A DNA stretch of 6,139 bases from Clostridiales bacterium (lineage in GTDB: Bacteria > Bacillota_E > Sulfobacillia > Sulfobacillales > JAIMBI01): NCBI GenBank assembly GCA_027318915.1, contig DAHVOH010000135.1:1-6139 (forward strand), in the 5' to 3' direction. The notes under the pieces were generated by a model that did not search any database, was not told the origin of the DNA, and was given only the letters and a program-made list of their open reading frames with translations. The position numbers and the translations under genes were made by a program. Below are positions 1 through 5,089 of this stretch, piece by piece (positions within the stretch are counted from its first letter, which is position 1; each line of letters opens with the position of its first letter).

Positions 1-209
1 CCAATGCCGCACTTCCATAAGCCCACTGAGCTTCAATGCTGCCGCGGCCATAAGGCCGCGGAAATGCATCATCATAGGACTCAGCATCGCGCGTTTGACT
101 GGCTTCAATGCTGCCGCGGCCATAAGGCCGCGGAAATGAGGAGATCGGCGGCCGGCGCGGAATGGCCGGCAGTGCTTCAATGCTGCCGCGGCCATAAGGC
201 CGCGGAAAT
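1..209 (-). CRISPR. CRISPR array, leader-proximal end (3 repeats, 2 full spacers)
   Basis: Three identical 36-bp repeats lie at 30-65, 102-137 and 174-209, with 36-bp spacers at 66-101 and 138-173, giving an exact 72-bp period. Positions 1-29 are part of a further spacer cut by the window edge. Each repeat holds a perfect 8-bp stem (CCGCGGCC/GGCCGCGG) around a 4-nt loop. I place the transcribed strand on minus for two reasons: the cas genes read that way towards the array, and on that strand the repeat ends in ATTGAAGC, which resembles the ATTGAAA(C/G) 3' ends common in type I repeats. The identical repeats and the adjacent cas2 suggest this is the leader end, where new spacers enter. The spacer at 138-173 contains two copies of GGCCGGC (150-156 and 164-170) and may itself fold. 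Spacer targets cannot be judged without a search. Confidence 0.97.
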
Positions 210-240
210 CCCGCGCCTGGAAACCCTTGAGTGGCGCGGG
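210..240. repeat. Inverted repeat abutting the first CRISPR repeat
   Basis: CCCGCGCC (210-217) and GGCGCGGG (233-240) are exact reverse complements around a 15-nt loop. The outer arm begins on the base immediately after the repeat ending at 209. It could form a hairpin in the array transcript just before the first repeat, or act as a DNA site at the leader-repeat junction. Its role is unknown. Confidence 0.75.
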
Positions 241-352
241 CTTTGGAGCCGGTTTGCACACACCTCGACAAGTGTACCGGCAAACGAGGTATCGATCAAG
301 GGTCTTTTCGTGGAAGTCTTGCTGGGCGCGGGTTTGCGGTTGCACACACCTC
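234..352. repeat. Degenerate direct repeat pair within the leader
   Basis: Two related blocks lie at 234-266 and 326-352. Each starts with GCGCGGG and ends with the identical 13-mer TTGCACACACCTC (254-266 and 340-352). The part between these ends is shorter in the second block (7 nt against 13 nt). The 13-mers begin 86 bp apart. They may be paired protein-binding sites in the leader or remains of a local duplication. The sequence does not resemble the 36-bp CRISPR repeat. Confidence 0.7.
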
Positions 353-394
353 CCAGGAGTTTGCGCGGTTCGGAGGTACGTGCAGCTTTCGGCC

Positions 395-691
395 TCATAC
401 GACGTACCACCGCGGGGGAGCGTCCAAGGCCGTCCGTGCCTTGCCCATGAGAACGAGCTTCTCGCTGACGGCAGCAGCGTTGGAGCCCAGCTCTGCAAAC
501 ATCAAGCGGTCCTCCTTAAGGTTCAGCATGCCAGTAAGTTTTTCTTCCATCAGCTTGCGCTCGGTGAGAGAAAGCCAGCACACGAAGATGGAGAGTTGGA
601 GGGGATCGCCATGCCCCATCAGGAGGCGATAAACCCGCCGCCATCGCTTCGGTTCAGCGATATCGTACGCCACCAGATACGCCGCGCGCAT
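395..691 (-). CDS. cas2: CRISPR-associated endonuclease/integration protein Cas2
   Basis: This encodes Cas2 (98 aa), the small ferredoxin-fold dimer that bridges two Cas1 dimers in the complex that inserts new spacers. The first strand is YLVAYDIAEPKRWRRVYRLL, with the conserved Asp at residue 10 (VAYD) followed by the basic KRWRRVYRLL helix. The block GDPLQLSIFVCWLS matches the family pattern GDPLQYSVFLCDLS, with Tyr replaced by Leu and Asp by Trp. The late segment LVLMGK fits the usual C-terminal strand, and the length is normal for the family. The ATG overlaps the cas4-cas1 stop by one base (TGATG), and a GAGGA ribosome binding site lies at 699-703, so translation is probably coupled. It is the last gene of the cas operon and stops 185 bp before the first CRISPR repeat. 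Confidence 0.95.
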   Translation of the reverse strand: MRAAYLVAYDIAEPKRWRRVYRLLMGHGDPLQLSIFVCWLSLTERKLMEEKLTGMLNLKEDRLMFAELGSNAAAVSEKLVLMGKARTALDAPPRWYVV

Positions 692-2355
692 CAGCGCATC
701 CTCAGGACGGGGAGCGTGGCTAGCTCCCCCTGGACAAAGCGGCCCAGCAGGCGCGCGTCGATTTCCATGGCGCGCCGGTAGCTGACCTGGTAGCCAAACA
801 GCGGATGTTCGAACAGCGAATCCATGCGCCGCTCATAGCTTTCCACGACGGACCGGCGGGGCCCGTCCTTGATCGCGACGCCGCGGCTACTTACCACGAA
901 GTCATCTTGCGTGAGCATACGGCGGTTCAACATCCCCAACACCGTCGAGTCGCCGACCACCGGCCGATAGGCCTCCATCAAGTCCAACGCCAGCGCTGGC
1001 TTGCCATAGCCCGTGCTGTGCAATAGTCCGACGTACGGGTCGAGTCCGACGGAATAGGAGGCGGCTAGGCAATCCTTGAGCAAGAGGGCGTACACATACG
1101 AGAGCAGGGCATTGACCGGGTCGCGGGGGGGCCGCCGATTGCGCGATTGCCACGCAAATTCCTGCTGGTCCGGCAGCAGCGACCCGAATGCCTCGAAGTA
1201 GAGGCGCGCCGCCTGTCCCTCGACCCCCAGGAGGGAATCGATCGACGTTGCTCCGCGTGCGCCCTTGGAGGCGCGCGCGAGCGCGGGCAACACCGGGTGA
1301 TTGGCGCCGTTGCGCCGAATGACCAGCCGCTGGTTGTGAATCTTGGCCGAGATGATCCACCCTCCCGCCCGCAGTCGCAGGTCGGCGTCCAAGCTCGCCC
1401 GGTACTGGGCCAGGCGCATGGGCGCGTTCTGCGCCAGTGCTCCAGAGGTCATCCCGCGAAACCAGCCACCGTATGAAAAATACAGGATAGGGATTCCGGC
1501 GGCCAGCATCGCGGCACCGGCTGGAGTGCTCACCTCCACGTTGCCGAATACTGACACGGCACTCACGTCCGCTATACGTGCCTCGGCCAGGGTATCAGCT
1601 CCCTTAGTCACTCGCAGCCGATCGCCGGTCTTCCGAACGACGCCGCCCTGGGTCGTCACATACAGCGGGACCTGCTCGGGTCGGGCCACCAGCAGGCGGC
1701 GAATTTGGTCTTTGCGCAGAGACGGGGTCGGGTTGGGGGATGCCGTCTGAAGTTCCACCACCTCGTCCGGCAGGCAGATGCCTACCATGCTGCACCGAGG
1801 GCACTTCGGACTGTCCACCAGCGGCGGTGGCGGCACCGGGCGCTCAGCGTCCGTCCAGAGGGCATCGCGCAGGGCGAGCACTCCATTCACCCGGTCGTCC
1901 GTGATGGGGATCGGAGCTTTGGAGCGGGACCCCACGTAGTACACGATTCCTTCGTCGCATCGGTACCCACTCGTCCGCAACAACAAAGCCTGGGCGACAA
2001 CTTGGGCTATATCGGCCTCCCAGGCGCCACCAGTGGGTGGGCCGTTGCCCACCTTGTATTCGATGGGCGTGGCGACGCCGTCCCTAAGGTCCAACAGGTC
2101 CAGTCGGCCGGTCAGTCCCAACCCATCGTCCGACAGCGCCAGCGAACGGACTGACCGGGGGACGTCGGACATGACGGTGGGGTCGCCGGGTTCCTGGTCG
2201 GGCCGGTCCACGCCGCGGTGAGCCTGCCGACCATCCACCGTATCGGGGCTGTCGGCCCAGGTGCCCTCAACCCACATCAGATACATGACGCGCGGACAGT
2301 ACGCATACTCCGACAGCATCCGGACCGGGATAAGGGGGCGAGCTTCTTCTGGCAC
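691..2355 (-). CDS. cas4-cas1: Cas4-Cas1 fusion protein (type I-G adaptation)
   Basis: This encodes a 554-aa fusion that joins Cas4 (about residues 8-200) to Cas1 (about 225-550). The Cas4 half trims prespacers and selects them by PAM; the Cas1 half integrates them into the array with Cas2. The Cas4 part shows one N-terminal Cys (C20, in YAYCPR), RecB-nuclease residues D86 (GRLD), E99 and K101 (IEYK), the AQVVAQA helix with Q118 and Q122, and C185, C188 and C194 (CPRCSMVGIC), giving four Cys for a Fe-S cluster. The Cas1 part carries the metal ligands E379 (LLGVEGQAAR), H446 (GLLHS) and D458/E461 (LALDLMEAYRP). Both active sites look intact. The GTG start directly follows the csb2 stop (TAGGTG) and has GGAGG at 2364-2368, 8 nt upstream. 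An internal ATG at codon 13 is less likely, because the strong site points to the GTG. This fusion is typical of type I-G and also occurs in V-B; csb2 next door favours I-G. Confidence 0.97.
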   Translation of the reverse strand: MPEEARPLIPVRMLSEYAYCPRVMYLMWVEGTWADSPDTVDGRQAHRGVDRPDQEPGDPTVMSDVPRSVRSLALSDDGLGLTGRLDLLDLRDGVATPIEYKVGNGPPTGGAWEADIAQVVAQALLLRTSGYRCDEGIVYYVGSRSKAPIPITDDRVNGVLALRDALWTDAERPVPPPPLVDSPKCPRCSMVGICLPDEVVELQTASPNPTPSLRKDQIRRLLVARPEQVPLYVTTQGGVVRKTGDRLRVTKGADTLAEARIADVSAVSVFGNVEVSTPAGAAMLAAGIPILYFSYGGWFRGMTSGALAQNAPMRLAQYRASLDADLRLRAGGWIISAKIHNQRLVIRRNGANHPVLPALARASKGARGATSIDSLLGVEGQAARLYFEAFGSLLPDQQEFAWQSRNRRPPRDPVNALLSYVYALLLKDCLAASYSVGLDPYVGLLHSTGYGKPALALDLMEAYRPVVGDSTVLGMLNRRMLTQDDFVVSSRGVAIKDGPRRSVVESYERRMDSLFEHPLFGYQVSYRRAMEIDARLLGRFVQGELATLPVLRMR

Positions 2356-3759
2356 CTACCGTACCTCCAGTGGGCGAAACTGGCCGAGTCCAACGTGCGC
2401 CCAACGCCCCAGCACGCAGGGTCCCCCCACCGCCTCTGCAAACCTCAGCGTGACAGTGTAGGCGGCCGAAGGCGCTCCCCTAGAATTGGGTCGAGTGCGC
2501 GGCGATCGAAAGAGCGACGCCATGCTGGTGCGCTCGGCGACCACCTCGGAGGGGACCGGCCATCCGCGCCGGTGCAACTCCAGGACCACTTCGTCGCTCG
2601 CTGTGTCGGACCAGCGCACACTGCCGTCGGGATTGTGGCGTCGGTGGGGATGGCGGGAGGGCAGGAACGGCGTGGAAGAGATCCAGCTATCGGTGGCGGG
2701 GTGCAGGGCCGCAACGTCTTCAGGGGACAGCAGAGCTTGGAGCGAGACGGTAAGCGGCGCCAAGCGGGTATAGGTGGGAAAATACACCCGCTCAATGCGC
2801 GACAGTGCCGCCAGATCTGCGGTCGTAAACCCGTCGGGTGCCCAGACCAGAAGATGATCCAAGCGACCGCGGTCGCCCGATTCGGCGGTCGGGAGGTAGT
2901 GGGCGTGCCCGTGGCCCGGGCGGATGCTGGCACCCTGGTGCCCGGACAGGATCGGCGAGGTCGCCATTTCGTGGAGCTGGCCATACAGGGATTCCGCCGC
3001 TGCGCGGAACCCTTCCGCCACGGGCGCCGTGTCCATTAACCGTGGCAGGCTGGCACTCCGCAGGACGTACCGGGCGGCCACTACGCCGGTGGCCGACCCT
3101 CGGGATTGGGCCGGGAACGGGAGGGTGACCGGTGTGTTCGGGAATCCGACCCGTGGGTAGCTCACAAAGTGGGTGGCCGGCGGGCGGGAACGATGGTGGC
3201 TGCCACGCACGTCGTCCCTCGTCATGGTGAGATCCCCCAGCGTAGCATTGGCCGTCGGGGTTAGGAGGCGAACAACCCCCGTGGACCCCAAGGCGTGAGG
3301 GCACAGGGCGGTTGTGCGACCGTCCCACTCGGACACCTGGTCGAGCAATGTGACGATGCATTCGTTGCCGCGCGGCCCGAGACTTCTCACCCGGCGGAGC
3401 ACTGTGGCCAACCAGCCGCGCTCCATGGCGGATAGACGTGCGTCCGGCCACTCAACGTAGAGCGGATGGTCGTCTCCGACAAGCACCATGGGGCTCGTGG
3501 TCCGATAGGTTTGCTCGGCGGGCCACTGCACCACCTTGACCGGCGGGGTGTGGTAGATGGGTGGCTGGTGCGCGAGCTGAATCACCACGGCATTCAGGTG
3601 GTCCCAGTCAGGCTCGCGCACGGAGAGTCCTGTCGTGACGATGGCGCGCAGAATGTGCCAAGGAGACGGGGGCCACTCCACGCCACCCCCATTCACGTGC
3701 TCGTCCCACGGCTTTCCGTGGAACCGTCCGGTCAAGAAACGGATGCAAAGTGTGAGCAT
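2356..3759 (-). CDS. csb2: Type I-G Cas5-Cas6-like protein Csb2 (GSU0054 family)
   Basis: This encodes a 467-aa RAMP-type protein of the Csb2/GSU0054 family, regarded as a Cas5-Cas6 fusion that cuts the array transcript into crRNAs and holds the crRNA end in the type I-G Cascade. The N terminus matches the family well: a first strand MLTLCIRFLTGRFHG, then the conserved GGGVEWPPSPWHILRA block (about 24-39). Other family-like segments are HGHAHYLP (283-290), a hydrophobic DHLLVWAPDGF segment (301-311), and STPFLPSRHPHRR (362-374). The C terminus has a glycine-rich RAMP loop, CVLGRWAHVGLGQF (448-461). His residues at 14, 21 and 283-287 could serve catalysis, but I cannot assign the active site. 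The start is ATG with an AAGGG-like site about 9 nt upstream. It is the first cas gene present here; in intact loci csb1 (cas7) comes just before it, and it does not here. Confidence 0.93.
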   Translation of the reverse strand: MLTLCIRFLTGRFHGKPWDEHVNGGGVEWPPSPWHILRAIVTTGLSVREPDWDHLNAVVIQLAHQPPIYHTPPVKVVQWPAEQTYRTTSPMVLVGDDHPLYVEWPDARLSAMERGWLATVLRRVRSLGPRGNECIVTLLDQVSEWDGRTTALCPHALGSTGVVRLLTPTANATLGDLTMTRDDVRGSHHRSRPPATHFVSYPRVGFPNTPVTLPFPAQSRGSATGVVAARYVLRSASLPRLMDTAPVAEGFRAAAESLYGQLHEMATSPILSGHQGASIRPGHGHAHYLPTAESGDRGRLDHLLVWAPDGFTTADLAALSRIERVYFPTYTRLAPLTVSLQALLSPEDVAALHPATDSWISSTPFLPSRHPHRRHNPDGSVRWSDTASDEVVLELHRRGWPVPSEVVAERTSMASLFRSPRTRPNSRGAPSAAYTVTLRFAEAVGGPCVLGRWAHVGLGQFRPLEVR

Positions 3760-3896
3760 CTTTATTCACCCTTGCCAAGCGGATGGTCATCCCAGCCTCT
3801 TCCTATTGGAGTTGTTACCATGCCCGGTGCGCCAGTGCAAATCCTTGCTGACAAATACTTTCCCATGGATGAAGGTTTTGCCCTGGGGGTTTAGGA
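3760..3896. other. 137-bp gap upstream of csb2, lower GC, where csb1 would be expected
   Basis: This gap lies between the start of csb2 and the stop of uppP. By hand count it is about 51% GC (70 of 137), while the flanking genes look clearly richer. On the minus strand one frame stays open from 3890 and stops with TAA at 3764-3762, 2 nt before the csb2 ATG. Its last 34 codons start at an ATG at 3866 that has no ribosome binding site. The spacing resembles the end of an upstream operon gene, so it may be a remnant of one, but I do not recognise the peptide. On the plus strand a 24-codon frame (3820-3894) has GGAG at 3808-3811. I found no terminator hairpin after uppP and no clear promoter for csb2. 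Confidence 0.5.
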
Positions 3897-4793
3897 TTAC
3901 ACGTGCGCGATGGACAAGATGGCCGCCGCCAGCGTGATGATGGCAATTGCAAAGGTGACGGTCGAGGTGCGAAGACGCTTCGCCAGTCCCAGCACCGCAT
4001 TGATCGCGCCAAACGACACGATGCAGGCCACGACCAGCATGACAACCGTCGTGCCGACGCCGAGCGACGACACGGCCGCGCGGCCCCCCTGGCCAATGAG
4101 CAGCGGCACGATGCCGGCTCCCACCAGCGCCAGCACGTCCAGCATGAACGAGAGGCGAATCGCCTCGTCGCCTTCAAAGCCCATCCACAAGAGCGGCGTA
4201 ATGGTCATCCCGGACCGGCTGATGCCGGGCAGGGCCGCGAGCCCCTGCATGGCGCCGGTCAAGATGGCGTGGCCGGGTGTGGGATCCTTGGGGACCCGGG
4301 GTTTTTCGGTCTGCTGCGCCATCAGCTGTTCCTTGCGGCGCGCGATGACGCCCGTACCCAACAGCAGTACCCCGATGATGGCCATGGCGATGGACCCGCC
4401 GACCAGTGTGAAGGTGTGCCGCACGGCGACGTAGATGGGGATACCAATGATGCCGGTGGCTAGGGTGCCGACAAATAGAAAACGCAGCAGCTTGGCGTAC
4501 GGCTCGTCGGAGAAGGGGTGTTTCAGCGCACGAAGCACGCCGCCCACTTCACGGCGGAAGTAATAGAGCGCCGCGAAGAACGACCCGAAGTTGGCGATGA
4601 GCCCCAGCGAGTAGGCGTTCTGAACCTTCAAGCCGATGAGCGTGAAGTAGATGGTGATCATGGTCTTGCTGCTGACCGGCAGCCACTCCACGATTCCCTG
4701 CAGGAAGCCCGCCACGATGGCCGGGACCAGATAATGATGCGGCAAAGTGTGCTCTCCCCCTGATTCGTCGCCTGGGCCACAAGGGGCGGCCAT
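3897..4793 (-). CDS. uppP: Undecaprenyl-diphosphatase (UppP/BacA family), divergent type
   Basis: This encodes an integral membrane phosphatase (298 aa from the ATG) that recycles undecaprenyl diphosphate to the monophosphate carrier lipid for cell-wall synthesis; overproduction of the family gives bacitracin resistance. Two signature blocks are visible: QGIVEWLPVSSK (about residues 32-43) and PGISRSGMTITPLLWMGF (about 189-206). Between and after them are several hydrophobic segments, roughly eight in all, including FLFVGTLATGIIGIPIYVAV and FMLDVLALVGAGIVPLLIG. Compared with E. coli BacA, the first motif lacks one of the two Glu (Gln here) and the TGH triplet reads KTM, so this is a divergent, archaeal-like member. 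The start is uncertain: ATG at 4793 has no good ribosome binding site, while a TTG at 4745 (PHHYLVPAI follows) has GGGGGAG 7 nt upstream and would give 281 aa. A TTG at 4796 also precedes the ATG. It has no known link to CRISPR function. Confidence 0.9.
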   Translation of the reverse strand: MAAPCGPGDESGGEHTLPHHYLVPAIVAGFLQGIVEWLPVSSKTMITIYFTLIGLKVQNAYSLGLIANFGSFFAALYYFRREVGGVLRALKHPFSDEPYAKLLRFLFVGTLATGIIGIPIYVAVRHTFTLVGGSIAMAIIGVLLLGTGVIARRKEQLMAQQTEKPRVPKDPTPGHAILTGAMQGLAALPGISRSGMTITPLLWMGFEGDEAIRLSFMLDVLALVGAGIVPLLIGQGGRAAVSSLGVGTTVVMLVVACIVSFGAINAVLGLAKRLRTSTVTFAIAIITLAAAILSIAHV

Positions 4794-4847
4794 CAATTAA
4801 AAAGGGCTCACCGCGCGCTGAGGCCACCCTGGCGACATGATGCCATC

Positions 4848-4876
4848 ACTATACAGGGTTTGTCCTGGCGCGTCAT
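4848..4876 (-). promoter_or_regulatory. Candidate sigma-70-type promoter for uppP
   Basis: Read on the minus strand, ATGACG (4876-4871) is followed after exactly 17 nt by TATAGT (4853-4848). These match the -35 and -10 consensus at 4 and 5 of 6 positions. It would start transcription 45-50 nt before the ATG at 4793 or about 95 nt before the TTG at 4745. Chance matches of this quality are common, so the call is weak. Confidence 0.3.
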
Positions 4877-5014
4877 AAGAGCCGGCTTAGGGTCTCAACG
4901 AGCGACTTTTCAAGCGCAACGGGCGTCGGGAGGGGCGATCGTCATTTGGTTGTCGGCTTGCCACCCGAGCCCGGGAGGACTAGGAGCTTGTCCATAAATT
5001 ATTGCCTGGGTACG

Positions 5015-5038
5015 CCAGATCAGAAGGAGTTCATCTGG
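5015..5038 (+). repeat. Hairpin upstream of the transposase
   Basis: CCAGAT (5015-5020) and ATCTGG (5033-5038) are exact reverse complements around a 12-nt interior that contains AAGGAG (5024-5029). A further GAA/TTC pairing could extend the stem past a small bulge. It could limit translation of transcripts that read into the element from outside, as known for some other insertion sequences; this is inference only. Confidence 0.45.
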
Positions 5039-5089
5039 TGAATTGTGAACCTCCCTAGACAAGAATGCAGTTGCCTGAGGAGGCGCCGA

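Larger units (their letters stand above)
210..394 (-). promoter_or_regulatory. Probable CRISPR leader between cas2 and the array
   Basis: This 185-bp non-coding stretch separates the cas2 stop codon from the first repeat, the usual place for a leader that carries the array promoter and the signals recognised by Cas1-Cas2. A perfect 8-bp inverted repeat (210-217 with 233-240, 15-nt loop) touches the first repeat. A degenerate direct repeat is present at 234-266 and 326-352. A further 8-bp inverted pair, ACCCTTGA at 223-230 and TCAAGGGT at 296-303, links the two parts. I see no convincing -35/-10 pair on the minus strand, so the promoter is not located. The leader role is inferred from position and array orientation. 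Confidence 0.65.
4794..5089. other. Intergenic region between divergent uppP and transposase
   Basis: These 296 bp separate two genes that read away from each other. I find no RNA gene and no credible protein here. It holds a possible uppP promoter (4848-4876), an inverted pair ACCCTG/CAGGGT (4826-4831 and 4854-4859), a hairpin at 5015-5038 before the transposase, and the transposase ribosome binding site GAGGAGG at 5077-5083. The left end of the insertion sequence must fall inside this region, perhaps near 4980-5000 where the sequence becomes locally AT-rich, but no terminal inverted repeat can be confirmed because the right end is outside the window. Confidence 0.6.

Noticed and set aside
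4..450. Plus-strand open frame of 148 codons across the CRISPR array and leader
   Set aside because: It is built from the 36-bp repeats, whose 72-bp period keeps the frame, and has no ribosome binding site or family resemblance.
691..2355. Assignment of the locus to type V-B from the Cas4-Cas1 fusion
   Set aside because: Type V-B also has a fused Cas4-Cas1, but the directly adjacent csb2 is specific to type I-G and no Cas12b sequence is present.
2218..3039. Plus-strand open frame of 273 codons opposite csb2
   Set aside because: It mirrors the well-supported csb2 gene and shows no recognisable domain.
3881..3899. Possible terminator after uppP in the C/G-rich run
   Set aside because: The run of Cs and Gs does not form a self-complementary stem followed by Ts in the right direction.
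5045..5089. Upstream GTG start for the transposase
   Set aside because: The AAGGAG site is 15 nt from it, while the ATG at 5090 has GAGGAGG at ideal spacing and gives the usual family N terminus.
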